Positions 45,825 through 54,944 are shown, numbered from the stretch's first letter. The stretch: DNA of 64,000 nt from Chloroflexi bacterium HGW-Chloroflexi-4 (GCA_002840715.1 PHBW01000002.1:62001-126000); one strand, 5' to 3'. Notes: generated by a model from the letters alone, not told the origin. Numbers and translations: made by a program.

Positions 45825-47993
45825 TTATTGCTTTTTATTTACCCGAAGCCTGATCTCAATATAGAGGAACAACAGCATCACTGCCAACAGCACGACCATC
45901 GCAGGGACAACCCACTTTAGCATGCTTAATCTGAAAGCCTGCACGGCATCAACTCCCGGCGTGACAGGGGTTTCTTCACCAGAAGCTGTAACAATTTCAC
46001 CTGTGGCTATACCTGCATCAAGCCAACCCGTCTCTTGATTCTCGCCAGTCACAATCAAGAAGTTGTGCTTTGCTGCTTGCTTGCTGACTAATCCATCCAC
46101 TGCGTAGGTTAAACCAGCGGTGCTGCTTCCCAAGACAGCCAGTAGCACCTTGCTGGTGGTGGCGTCATATCCACGGATAGCCAGATAGCCGGCGTCTTGA
46201 CCTGCCTGAGGACGTGTCACAATTTCTAAAGCACTTTGTTCGCTCAAAAGGTTTTGAGCATCAAATACCAGAGACGGGAATTGGGTCTTGTCAGTCAGGC
46301 TGCCAAAATCAGACGGTGCACCCACCAGAATCATACTAGCGCTGGCAGCAAGTGCCGGGTCAACGGCATCAGAAAAACCGGCGTTGAGCTGCATAATGGT
46401 ATGGTCTGGCAGTCCGGCCCCAAGCCAGCCGGCAAGCCTTGCTGCTGCCTGAATGTTGCCAAATTCAGCAGGAGCCACTTGAATTAAGATGTTATCCAAA
46501 CCCGAGCCAGCCAAAAAAGCGTTGGGGAAATCACCAAAGGTTTTTGATACCATTGATCCGCCAATGGCTGTTTCGAGAGGCAGGTGCAGCAACGAACTTG
46601 AACTGACGCGCATCCAAGCCATGTTGGCGGTAGGTGCTGTGCATAAGTCTCGGGTGTTCAAATCAGCCACAAACTCAACCGTGTTGCGTCCGGTATGCAC
46701 CAGGTTTGCAGGCATGATCAACTTAAACAGCGCCTGGTTGGAAGTGTTGTCTGTGAGACGCAAGCTTACCGCCGGGTAACCATTGACCAGCATTTGCAGG
46801 CCAGAGCGCAGGTAATCCAACTGTTGAGAATGGCTGATAACTAGGTCAAAACTGGCATCCGCCCTCACCTGGTTACCGGCAGGCACAAAGAAATCAAAAG
46901 ATTGTGAAAGATTGTTGGGTTTGGTGAAAACCAATTCACCCACACCCAGATCGTCGAGGGTCATGTCTTCAGTTCCGGTAGCAGCAACAACAGGATTTAT
47001 TCCGCTCACCACCATGGTTTGGGCATCCCCTCCGGCGATCACTTGATTTGCACTGACGGCCTGGGCTGCTTTAACGATACCTTCTTCATCTCCGCTCACT
47101 AGCAAACCGTATCCGCCAGAAGGTTTGAAGAAATTAACAATGCCCTCACCCGCGTTAGTCTGAATATCTGCCGTGATGCTTAGCGAAGAAAGTGAAAGGG
47201 TTTTCAGAGTGTCAGCGTTCGCCACCACTATTACATTCTGAATTTTGGATGCCGTGGGGCGAAAATCTGTAAGCGAAATTACGTCGGCAGTGGTTTGCCC
47301 ATTTGAGATTTGTCCGATGCCAGAAGTCAAAATCATGGCAGCACGCAGTTCACCCGCGCTTGGCGTGGATGGCAGTGCAATAATCAAAGGAACTGACTGG
47401 ACCGAATTTTGGATCACGAAGGGTGCAGGAAAATCATTCAGAGTTAAGGTTTTCTGCCCTTCATCATATCCAAATGTGAGTTTGGAAGTCGGCATGAGGG
47501 TTACGCTTGATAGCAGATTCATCAAACAAGAGATCGATCCATCCCAGCGAATGCGCAGGGTGTTCACGCCATCGCGGGTAACAGGTTCAAAAAGGGCTGT
47601 GTCAAATTCAAATTGCAGCGTTTGTTCACCGCTGGTTTGAAGAGTTTCTATGCCCACCATGCTGTCATTCAAAAACAGGCTCAAGTCGCCGCCGACAAAC
47701 CCGGAAAGTGTCTCATTGGATTCTGTGGCTATCAGGCTTGAGAAGAAAGCCAATATGTCGAGCTCCAAAACGGAAGTACCTTCCGGCTTCCAATCTGCAG
47801 GCAGGTTAAAACTTAACTCAATTTCAGAAATTGGACCGGTTAAAGTTTGTGGAATGGGCATTCCCAATTCTGCCAGTGTGAGGTTCGCCTGGCCGGCGGT
47901 TTGGGCCATAACCGGATGAACCGATACAAGGTTGAAAACCAACCCGACCAGAAGGATGAAACCCAGTAGTTTATAAACGAATGATCGTTTCAT
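45825..47993 (-). CDS. BcsB-like cellulose synthase regulatory subunit
   Basis: 722 residues. A signal peptide (about 1-31, ending PVMAQ) leads into an extracytoplasmic beta-rich region with repeated BcsB-type carbohydrate-binding and flavodoxin-like domains (PFVIQNSVQSVPLIIALPS, LSFNLPADWKPEGTSVLELD, and AGYLAIRGYDA). A C-terminal membrane helix (about 693-714) precedes a short basic tail. BcsB normally pairs with the glucosyltransferase BcsA in c-di-GMP-controlled polysaccharide export. No BcsA is seen here. It is third in a unit after the sortase-like and Wzz-like genes (14-base gap). Confidence 0.75.
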   Translation of the reverse strand: MKRSFVYKLLGFILLVGLVFNLVSVHPVMAQTAGQANLTLAELGMPIPQTLTGPISEIELSFNLPADWKPEGTSVLELDILAFFSSLIATESNETLSGFVGGDLSLFLNDSMVGIETLQTSGEQTLQFEFDTALFEPVTRDGVNTLRIRWDGSISCLMNLLSSVTLMPTSKLTFGYDEGQKTLTLNDFPAPFVIQNSVQSVPLIIALPSTPSAGELRAAMILTSGIGQISNGQTTADVISLTDFRPTASKIQNVIVVANADTLKTLSLSSLSITADIQTNAGEGIVNFFKPSGGYGLLVSGDEEGIVKAAQAVSANQVIAGGDAQTMVVSGINPVVAATGTEDMTLDDLGVGELVFTKPNNLSQSFDFFVPAGNQVRADASFDLVISHSQQLDYLRSGLQMLVNGYPAVSLRLTDNTSNQALFKLIMPANLVHTGRNTVEFVADLNTRDLCTAPTANMAWMRVSSSSLLHLPLETAIGGSMVSKTFGDFPNAFLAGSGLDNILIQVAPAEFGNIQAAARLAGWLGAGLPDHTIMQLNAGFSDAVDPALAASASMILVGAPSDFGSLTDKTQFPSLVFDAQNLLSEQSALEIVTRPQAGQDAGYLAIRGYDATTSKVLLAVLGSSTAGLTYAVDGLVSKQAAKHNFLIVTGENQETGWLDAGIATGEIVTASGEETPVTPGVDAVQAFRLSMLKWVVPAMVVLLAVMLLFLYIEIRLRVNKKQ

Positions 47994-48007
47994 GTCATCC
48001 TCCTAGG

Positions 48008-49099
48008 TCAGTTTCCCATGACCATTTTGTCAGCACCAGAGCGGGCAACTTTGAGCGCTTCTTCGACTCGAACAATCATTTGGTCGCTCGAATCTTCAGC
48101 CATACGGGTCACCACACCAGCAACCGGAGTCAGGAAAATCTTCTCGCCGGATTCTGTCTGAATGGGCTCTTCAAGTGCAGCGAGTAAGCGTTCAAAAGTT
48201 TTTTTGGCCGGAAATTCAGGTGTCGAAGGCAGCAGCACGCCAAATTCAAGACGGCTCCATCGACCAACAAGGTCATTACCGCGCAATTGATCATGCAGCC
48301 TTTCAACTACATTCTGCAGCAAAATTGCTGTGATCCGTTCGGGCAGCCCGTCGATCAAATCTTCAAGACCTTGAAGGTAGATCACACCAAATGCGGCGGG
48401 AACCTCTTTGGGTTTGATCAGCTCCGTGGTGAATGACCGCAGCATGTATTTTTTGGTAAAAGCCAGAGATTGCTTGTCAGTGATCGAACGTTCGCGCAGC
48501 GCTTCAAGCGGTGTACGCAAGACTTCGCGCAGCAACAAGAAGATGACACCCACAACCAGTCCAGCACCAGCAGCAATCAACAGATCAATGAAGGGACGCG
48601 GTCTAAAAGGAACGGTGGGTTCAACCGCAGTATCCAGAAAGACGATGTCATAGACTTGGTAGATGCTTTTAATGTAGCTGATGCCGTTCTGACCAATATT
48701 ATTGGCCAACAATGTAACCGACTGGGGATTCGGTCCCTCGACATGCAACACCAGAATATTGGTGTCGGTCTGTACCTCGGAATAGACTCTCATTTCTTTG
48801 AGTGCAGCTTCATCTAATTGAAGACGGCTGATGGTATCTTGATAGACACGGTTGCTGTCCAGAATATCCGCATATGTGGTTGAGATGGTACGCTTATCCA
48901 GTGTATCCAGACTGCTGACTACATCTCGGCTGCTGGTCAACGTGTTATTGGGATAGACCAGGAATTTTGCCGATGCCCGGTACATTGGTGTGACCAGCAC
49001 CGTCCAGATCAATGCCCCAACCGCAAAAGCTGAGACAAAGATCACCAAAATTCGCCATCCTCTTTGAAATCTTGTAAAACTGGTTCGGTTCGTAGACAT
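48008..49099 (-). CDS. Wzz-like membrane protein with a C-terminal degenerate GGDEF domain
   Basis: 363 residues from ATG 49099, which has AGGAGGACGT just upstream. Two membrane helices (about 16-36 and 171-191) flank a Wzz/chain-length-determinant region (PMYRASAKFLVYPNN, and the Pro-rich PTVPFRPRPFID before helix 2). The C-terminal cytoplasmic part (about 230-360) has the layout of a GGDEF domain, but the signature position reads SRLEF (282-286) in GRWSRLEFGVLLP, so it is unlikely to make c-di-GMP. It may bind nucleotide or regulate. It starts 3 bases after the sortase-like gene, counted from the longer start. Confidence 0.7.
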   Translation of the reverse strand: MSTNRTSFTRFQRGWRILVIFVSAFAVGALIWTVLVTPMYRASAKFLVYPNNTLTSSRDVVSSLDTLDKRTISTTYADILDSNRVYQDTISRLQLDEAALKEMRVYSEVQTDTNILVLHVEGPNPQSVTLLANNIGQNGISYIKSIYQVYDIVFLDTAVEPTVPFRPRPFIDLLIAAGAGLVVGVIFLLLREVLRTPLEALRERSITDKQSLAFTKKYMLRSFTTELIKPKEVPAAFGVIYLQGLEDLIDGLPERITAILLQNVVERLHDQLRGNDLVGRWSRLEFGVLLPSTPEFPAKKTFERLLAALEEPIQTESGEKIFLTPVAGVVTRMAEDSSDQMIVRVEEALKVARSGADKMVMGN

Positions 49100-49123
49100 A
49101 CGTCCTCCTCTTAAAAACAATCC

Positions 49124-49897
49124 CTATTCAAGTGGGGCAATCACAAACAATCTGCCCCACGAATCTTCATTACCTTGGGCAATACAAGTTTGAAACGTCG
49201 TACGCGTTCCACCGCTATAGACGCGATAGAACAAATCGGTAGAGCTGAGTGTTTCGCCGCTTCCCAGATTGACAAAATTACTGGTCGGGCTGTTTGGACT
49301 GAGCGCCTGAAATTCTTCAGCATATGAAACAACATATTCATCAGTTGTGCCATCACCATAGATCAAGGTCACAGATTGACCAGAACGGAGGTTGAAGAAA
49401 TAGGCGCCAGCGAGATAATTATGAGCCAGCAAACCAGTATTACCGGTGATATTTCTCACCATCGCAAAATAGGTGGCCGTGTTGGGAACAGATGAGACAT
49501 AAGCGGCGTCAGATGACGGCTGTTGAACCACTCTCAGAGATAAAACATCTTCAACGTAGACGCCCACCACCTGGCCTGCATTGCCATTTTTAAGATTCTC
49601 AATGAAGGTATCCAAAAAAGGCGGGGGCAGGGGTGTCGGTGTGGGTATCGGTGTGGCAGTTTCGGTGGGGGTGGCCGTGTTCTCGGGGGTCTGGGTTAGT
49701 GTCGGCGTCGGAGACACTTCAGGCGTGACAGTTGAAGCAGGCATTTCGGAAAATTGTCTGGTTGGAGTATACAGATGCACCATGTTTGCACCTGAATTGG
49801 AACTGCTTTCATTTTGCAGTTGGCAGCCAGTAAAGACCAGGCAGGCAACTATCAAAATAATTAAGGGAAACGCAAAATTGCGTTGGAATATGCTCAA
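49124..49897 (-). CDS. lipoprotein with sortase-like domain
   Basis: 257 residues. A signal peptide with lipobox VFTGC (Cys25) is followed by a Thr/Pro-rich linker (about 53-93) with repeated TPT and PTP steps. The C-terminal domain (about 110-257) matches the sortase fold in layout: His159 in GLLAHNYLAGAYFFNL, Cys238 in FQTCIAQ and Arg249 in WGRLFVIAP, with DGTTDEYVV between. All three catalytic residues of a sortase are present. Sortase would ligate surface proteins, but a lipid-anchored enzyme beside polysaccharide genes is unusual. The transpeptidase function is inferred. Confidence 0.62.
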   Translation of the reverse strand: MSIFQRNFAFPLIILIVACLVFTGCQLQNESSSNSGANMVHLYTPTRQFSEMPASTVTPEVSPTPTLTQTPENTATPTETATPIPTPTPLPPPFLDTFIENLKNGNAGQVVGVYVEDVLSLRVVQQPSSDAAYVSSVPNTATYFAMVRNITGNTGLLAHNYLAGAYFFNLRSGQSVTLIYGDGTTDEYVVSYAEEFQALSPNSPTSNFVNLGSGETLSSTDLFYRVYSGGTRTTFQTCIAQGNEDSWGRLFVIAPLE

Positions 49898-50025
49898 GGT
49901 TAATCAGACCAGTTCATAAATTGGGTAGGGATTCGACAACAACTCCCTAATTTGATTATAGGCTAGAATCAGATGAAATCAATAAGCTTCTCGTAAAGAA
50001 TATAAGTAAGCCATTTAGGTTAAAT

Positions 50026-50051
50026 AAAAAAAGGGGACAATTACGTGTCCC
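50026..50051 (-). terminator. rho-independent terminator after the YjfB-like gene
   Basis: GGGACA (50034-50039) and TGTCCC (50046-50051) pair with a 6-base loop. On the minus strand a run of seven T residues (50026-50032) follows, 23 bases past the stop of the small gene. Confidence 0.75.
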
Positions 50052-50073
50052 GGATATTTTGGTAAGACAATGA

Positions 50074-50277
50074 TTAAGCAGTACGATTAACGATTTGACC
50101 GGTGCCATCCAATGAGCTATTTTGAATCATCTTTACCAACGCTGCCGCCTGGGCTTCCTGTTGGTCTATCTGATTCTTCATTACCGCCATCGAAATCTGC
50201 GTTCGAACCTGCTTGTTCGAGCGGTTGGTGAGCTGAGCGGCTAATGCGTCTTCCATGGATGTTCCAGAAATATTCAT
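50074..50277 (-). CDS. YjfB-like small protein (putative motility protein)
   Basis: 67 residues from ATG 50277 (MNISGTS), preferred over a TTG nine codons upstream because the family begins MDI/MNI; no strong Shine-Dalgarno sequence marks either. The helical ISMAVMKNQIDQQEAQAAALVKMIQNSS segment matches the small YjfB family, in which the gene is linked to flagellar regulation in Bacillus. The function is unknown. It has its own terminator, so it is a separate small transcript. No flagellar gene is in the window. Confidence 0.65.
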   Translation of the reverse strand: MNISGTSMEDALAAQLTNRSNKQVRTQISMAVMKNQIDQQEAQAAALVKMIQNSSLDGTGQIVNRTA

Positions 50278-50391
50278 ATGCTTATTGTCGGCAGTTCTCT
50301 TCAAAAGTTAATCCAGTTTGTGCTATAAATGGTAAGAATAAAGAAGCCACAAATCAGATCTTTTTTATGGAAACACTGTGGAGTATTCTGG

Positions 50392-50832
50392 TTGTCAAAT
50401 ATCTCATTTTGGAAAATTAAACCCCTTGACCAACTCACATCTGAAGAGTGGGAGTCTTTGTGCGACGGCTGCGCCAAATGCTGCTTGATCAAATTTGAAG
50501 ATGAAGATACCGGGCGGATTTATCACACCAATGTGGTTTGCGAATTACTTGAGATCTTTCATTGCCAATGCACACGTTATACCGACCGGTCAGTTCTGGT
50601 GCCTGAATGTCTCACTTTGGATGCGTCTCTAGCTGGCAGCTTAAAATGGATGCCGGATACCTGCGCCTACCGCCTTTTGGCTGAAGGCAAGAACCTGCCC
50701 ATGTGGCATCCACTTGTGAGCAGCGACCCAAAATCTGTGCATCAGGCGGGCATGTCAGTGCGTGGCAAGGTGGTCTCAGCTAAAGATATCGACCCTGAAG
50801 ATTTACCTGATTATGTTGTGGATGATGATTAA
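50392..50832 (+). CDS. YcgN/UPF0260 family cysteine-cluster protein
   Basis: 146 residues from TTG 50392, which has TGGAG eight bases upstream. An ATG 21 codons earlier is possible, but family members start close to the FWK motif. CDGCAKCCLIKFEDEDTG, TNVVCELL, CQCTRYTDR, ECLTLD and MPDTCAYRLLAEGKNLPMWHPL match E. coli YcgN closely. Cysteines are spaced for metal or cluster binding, and the family function is unknown. It ends ten bases before the convergent LysM/M23 gene. Confidence 0.8.
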   Translation: MSNISFWKIKPLDQLTSEEWESLCDGCAKCCLIKFEDEDTGRIYHTNVVCELLEIFHCQCTRYTDRSVLVPECLTLDASLAGSLKWMPDTCAYRLLAEGKNLPMWHPLVSSDPKSVHQAGMSVRGKVVSAKDIDPEDLPDYVVDDD

Positions 50833-50841
50833 CTTTCCGCA

Positions 50842-52344
50842 TTAGCGGAAGATTCTGGAGTTGCTACCTGCATTTTGGCTGGCTGTAACAATTTGGGCCC
50901 CTTTCACGAGGCTTGTTTGAAATTGTTTCTCTCCAGGCAAAGCTACCCAACCACTTAATATCATCGGCAGCGCATCTCCGGCACCGATCCACTCACCTTT
51001 ATACTTTCTGGCAAAGTGCACATGGGTTCCCGTGGCAAGGCCACCTTCACACGAAGGATGGCCGATGGGATCATCCAGATTAACGCGCGTTCCCTGTGCG
51101 ATGCTGTCCTGGGTGGCAATATGCATGTAAAAAAGTTGCCATCCTGTCATTATTCTTTGTTCATCCTCAAGTGCAATGACCACGATATTATTCGATGATC
51201 GAACGACTACTCCAGGTGCGGCTGAAAGCACCCAGGCTCTGGATGTAGAACAACGAGATTCACCTGTGAGTGGTGCAAAATCTAAAGCACCGGAGGGAGT
51301 ACCGGAATTCCAGTCAACATGCAGTCCGCCAGTGAGCGCCCACTCTTCACCGGGAGTAAAAGGCAATTCAAGCTTGGGTGACTCAAGGTTTCCAGCGAAA
51401 ATGGGTTCAACGCTTTCTGCCCATTGCCAGTAGTTTCCAAACAACTGCTGATAAAGCAATAAGAAATTATCAGGTCCGTAGAGGTTGGCCTCCCAGGCGC
51501 TTTGTGGATAAATTTGTGCAAAGAAGTATTGCAGCGCGACCGAGCCGGCATTCAAATCAGGTGAAACCCTTATGTTCTGTCCATTGAAAAAAACAAGTGT
51601 GGTGAATTGCCCTTCCCTCCATCCATAATAACCTTTATTGAGCAATTTGGCCGCTAATGAACACTCAAGATAAAATCCTTGATAATCAGAATAAGAAAAG
51701 CCTAATGGAGAAATCGTATCAATGTTTGAAGGAAGACCTGTAACCCAATGTGAACGATACTCAATCACTGCCAGCAACAATCGAGGATTTACTGAGGTGT
51801 TGGTTGCCACCCGTTGAACAATTTCAGCACCTGATAAAAGTTCTGTTCCAACCTGCTGTTGAAATTGTGCCAGATAACCACCTGATTCAAGAATATAACC
51901 CTGTATATCAAAATCATCGGCGCTGGGAGAAAAAATCACTTCACTGTCTGGTATAAGTTTTTCCGAGAAATAAGTCTCGCCTATAGCATTTGGAATTTTA
52001 AGGAGCTGACCCGGCGTGATCATTTTGTTAGGGTCAAGTGGAAGCTCAGACGCTATTTGATACGGTTCCACGCTAAAGCGTTTCGCAACTGCACTTAATG
52101 TGTCGCCAGATTGCGCATAATAATGATAGCTTCCATTATTAATAGTTAAAGGCGTTTGGATGAGCGCTATATAAGAATTTGTTGACTTGTTTGGAATTGA
52201 TGTGACAACCGTCTGGGTTTGAAATGGCCTTGAAGTTGGAAAAGGAATTTCACTTGCGTAATCCCGCGGTTTCGGGAAAGGAAAATTACAACCACTTATT
52301 ATGATGACCAGCAATGATATTGAAACTATTAATCTTTTTTTCAA
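50842..52344 (-). CDS. lipoprotein with LysM and degenerate M23 peptidase domains
   Basis: 500 residues. Lipobox IIISGC (Cys19) follows a hydrophobic signal. A LysM domain (about 78-121) contains YYAQSGDTLSAVAKRFSV and the MITPGQLLKIP end. A middle helical domain (about 150-310) has ARG-like elements of a lytic or structural fold. The C-terminal M23-type domain (about 325-480) has SGALDFAP and GTHVHFARK. The usual first zinc His of HxxxD is replaced by Ser, but HxH is present. It probably binds the cell envelope; peptidase activity is uncertain. Confidence 0.7.
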   Translation of the reverse strand: MKKRLIVSISLLVIIISGCNFPFPKPRDYASEIPFPTSRPFQTQTVVTSIPNKSTNSYIALIQTPLTINNGSYHYYAQSGDTLSAVAKRFSVEPYQIASELPLDPNKMITPGQLLKIPNAIGETYFSEKLIPDSEVIFSPSADDFDIQGYILESGGYLAQFQQQVGTELLSGAEIVQRVATNTSVNPRLLLAVIEYRSHWVTGLPSNIDTISPLGFSYSDYQGFYLECSLAAKLLNKGYYGWREGQFTTLVFFNGQNIRVSPDLNAGSVALQYFFAQIYPQSAWEANLYGPDNFLLLYQQLFGNYWQWAESVEPIFAGNLESPKLELPFTPGEEWALTGGLHVDWNSGTPSGALDFAPLTGESRCSTSRAWVLSAAPGVVVRSSNNIVVIALEDEQRIMTGWQLFYMHIATQDSIAQGTRVNLDDPIGHPSCEGGLATGTHVHFARKYKGEWIGAGDALPMILSGWVALPGEKQFQTSLVKGAQIVTASQNAGSNSRIFR

Positions 52345-52534
52345 TTTTTTCTTTCTACCAACATAAGAACATATACAACTAAGACCTGCCTAAGTTCATT
52401 ATACAATGTGTAGGTGAAGGCAAGATCATCATCTTTTTATATCATCCAGACAACCTCTGTAAAAAAGTAAAACAGGAATATAATAATGTCCAGACCATCC
52501 CTCCCCGTGGGGAGCTAATCTTAAGGAGAATGAC

Positions 52535-53485
52535 ATGATCGTTACCACGAAAGAACTGTTTAAAGCCGCTTACGGCAAGTACGCAATTGGTGCCTATAAC
52601 ATCAACAATCTGGAACAGGCCATGGGTCTCTTCCGTGGATGCGTTGACAGCCAGGCCCCCTTTATTATTCAGATCAGTAAGGGCGCTCGCAGCTACACGC
52701 ATAAAATCATGCTCGAAGGCCTGATCCGCTCTGCTGACCAGGTGTTTCCCGATGCCATCTTTGCCGTCCATCTTGACCATGGCGATGAAGAAACCTGCTA
52801 CGACTGCATCAACAGCGGATTCTATTCCTCAGTCATGATTGATGCTTCAGCAGAACCCTTTGAAAAGAATGTTGAGATCACCAAGCGTGTGGTCGAAGCC
52901 GCCCACAAAAAAGGCATCGTGGTTGAAGCCGAACTCGGCCAGCTCGGTGGTGTTGAAGAACATGTTCAGGTGGATGAAGCCAACGCCAAGCTTACCGATC
53001 CCAAACAGGCCGCTGAGTTCGTCAAACAAACCGGCTGCGATTCTCTGGCCTGCGCCATCGGCACAAGTCACGGCGCTTTCAAATTCAGCGGTTCACAAGG
53101 GTTGCACTTTGACGTCCTTGAACAAATTCAAAATGTTCTTCCTGGTTTCCCCCTGGTAATGCACGGATCAAGCTCTGTGCCCCAGGATGAAGTGGAGCGC
53201 ATCAACGCCGCTGGCGGCAAGCTTGCCGGCGCTAAGGGTGTGGATCCCACACAATTCAAACGCGCTGCCGAACTTGGTGTCACCAAGATCAACATTGACA
53301 CCGATGGCCGCTTGGTCTGGACCCGTGTCCACCGCGAATACTTCCTTGAACATCCCGAAAACTTTGATCTTCGTCCCGTAGGCAAAATCTTCATGACCGA
53401 ATACGCCAAATTTATTGAACAGAAAAACAATTACCTCGGCAGCAATAATCAGATCGATGCCGTCCGCAAAATCCTTAGCAAGTAA
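52535..53485 (+). CDS. fba: class II fructose-bisphosphate aldolase
   Basis: 316 residues. Class II aldolases use zinc to cleave fructose-1,6-bisphosphate in glycolysis. The zinc and substrate blocks are clear: AVHLDHGDEETC with the ligand His, EAELGQLGGVEEH, CAIGTSHGAFKF, VMHGSSSVP and KINIDTDGRL. Codon use is more GC-rich than in the flanking genes, which suits a highly expressed enzyme. ATG 52535 has AAGGAG seven bases upstream. A strong terminator follows. Confidence 0.92.
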   Translation: MIVTTKELFKAAYGKYAIGAYNINNLEQAMGLFRGCVDSQAPFIIQISKGARSYTHKIMLEGLIRSADQVFPDAIFAVHLDHGDEETCYDCINSGFYSSVMIDASAEPFEKNVEITKRVVEAAHKKGIVVEAELGQLGGVEEHVQVDEANAKLTDPKQAAEFVKQTGCDSLACAIGTSHGAFKFSGSQGLHFDVLEQIQNVLPGFPLVMHGSSSVPQDEVERINAAGGKLAGAKGVDPTQFKRAAELGVTKINIDTDGRLVWTRVHREYFLEHPENFDLRPVGKIFMTEYAKFIEQKNNYLGSNNQIDAVRKILSK

Positions 53486-53498
53486 AAAAATTGATCAA

Positions 53499-53533
53499 AA
53501 AACCGCGGGAGTCATTTAGACTCCCGCGGTTTT
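53499..53533. terminator. bidirectional terminator between aldolase and flavodiiron genes
   Basis: A perfect 15-bp stem, 53499-53513 with 53519-53533 (core ACCGCGGGAGTC / GACTCCCGCGGT), a 5-base loop and T tracts on both strands. It serves both convergent genes. Confidence 0.9.
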
Positions 53534-53581
53534 TATTATGCACTTATAACTTGGGCATTTAATAATTTTCCGTGTTGGCTG

Positions 53582-54772
53582 CTAATTCAAACTTGCCGCA
53601 AATTCCTGGCCGAACTCAAAGCACCGATCAGCAGTGACCCCGTCCGGAGCCCACTTTTCGCGTAGGCCGTCGTTGACCACCTCGAAGCCTGCTTCATTCA
53701 AGCGTGAAGAGATAAGTTTGACGGCTTCGCCGCTCCAGCCGTAACACCCAAAAGCAGCCGCTTTTTTATATTTAAATTTCATACCGCGCATCTCTTCCAA
53801 AACGGCTGCCACATCTCGCAGCATGCCGTTGTTGACAGTGGAAGAACCAATCAACACAGCTTTTGATTTAAAAATTTCGGTCATCAGGTCAGTTTTATCC
53901 ATTCGAGCCAGGTTGTATAACTTGACCGTCATTCCAGGTGCCGTTTTAACGATCCCTTTCACAATAACTTCTGCCATCTGACGGGTTCCATCCCACATGG
54001 TGTCGTAGGCAACAGTGACCTGGTCTTCGGCGTAATTCTCTGCCCACTTCAAATATTGCTCAACGATCTGCATAGGATCTTTTCGCCAGATCACACCATG
54101 ACTCGGACAGATCATATTAATAGGAAAGCTCAGGGCTTTAAGCTCATTTATCTTTTTGGTGACCGCCGGGTTATAAGGCGTGAGGATGTTGGCATAATAC
54201 TTCATAGCTTCCTGATAAAGCTCCCCCTGGTCCACCAGGTCACTGTAGAGACATTCAGAAGCCAGGTGTTGCCCAAAGGCATCATTACTGAAAAGGATAT
54301 CGTCGCCAGTCAGATATGTCATCATGGTATCCGGCCAATGCAGCATCGGTGCTTCAAGAAAAACCAACTCTTTGGAGCCCAGGTTTAAACGCTCGCCGGT
54401 TTTAACTACATGAAAGTTCCAATCCTGATGATACTGCCCTCTCAAAGACTTTTCGCCATTGGCGGTGCAATAGATCGGCGTGTTGGGGATGTGGCGCATT
54501 AATTCTGGCAGCGCTCCACTGTGATCCACTTCGCCGTGATTAATGACAATAAAGTCTATCTTTTCAAGTGGAATTTCATTTTTAAGGTTTTCTACAAATT
54601 CCTTGTCAAAGGGCATCCAGACCGTATCAATCAAAACATTCTTTTCGTCACTGATTAAAAATGCGTTGTAGCTTGACCCTTTATGAGTTGAATATTCTTC
54701 TCCATGAAATTTTCGCAATTCCCAATCGATTTTTCCCACCCACTTGCAGTTTGCATTAATTTGGATCGACAT
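53582..54772 (-). CDS. flavodiiron protein (A-type flavoprotein)
   Basis: 396 residues. The N-terminal metallo-beta-lactamase-like domain carries the diiron ligands HGEVDH, the His of MLHWPDTMMTYL, the Asp of FSNDAFGQH and the His of CPSHGVIWR. The C-terminal flavodoxin domain (about 255-396) has VAYDTMWDGTRQMAE, GSSTVNNGML and GCYGWSG. Flavodiiron proteins reduce oxygen or nitric oxide to harmless products, a typical defence of anaerobes. The start is ATG 54772 and the terminator is shared with fba. Confidence 0.9.
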   Translation of the reverse strand: MSIQINANCKWVGKIDWELRKFHGEEYSTHKGSSYNAFLISDEKNVLIDTVWMPFDKEFVENLKNEIPLEKIDFIVINHGEVDHSGALPELMRHIPNTPIYCTANGEKSLRGQYHQDWNFHVVKTGERLNLGSKELVFLEAPMLHWPDTMMTYLTGDDILFSNDAFGQHLASECLYSDLVDQGELYQEAMKYYANILTPYNPAVTKKINELKALSFPINMICPSHGVIWRKDPMQIVEQYLKWAENYAEDQVTVAYDTMWDGTRQMAEVIVKGIVKTAPGMTVKLYNLARMDKTDLMTEIFKSKAVLIGSSTVNNGMLRDVAAVLEEMRGMKFKYKKAAAFGCYGWSGEAVKLISSRLNEAGFEVVNDGLREKWAPDGVTADRCFEFGQEFAASLN

Positions 54773-54898
54773 ATTTTCCTCTAAACAATGTGAAGTTTTT
54801 TTCTCCCTTGGGAGTTTTTTGCCCTATTGATAGCAAAATGATTATAGTCGCCATATCTAAAGAAAATATCAAGATTAACTTAAAAAATGTAAAGGGTG

Positions 54899-54927
54899 TT
54901 GACTTTTGTAAATCAAAGTCGTAACAT
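54899..54927 (+). promoter_or_regulatory. promoter with a palindrome in its spacer
   Basis: TTGACT (54899-54904) with a 17-base spacer and TAACAT (54922-54927). A perfect inverted repeat GACTTT (54901-54906) / AAAGTC (54915-54920) lies within the spacer, a position where a repressor would block polymerase. The predicted start lies about ten bases before the small membrane ORF at 54945. Confidence 0.55.
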
Positions 54928-54944
54928 ATTTGAATACAAACATT

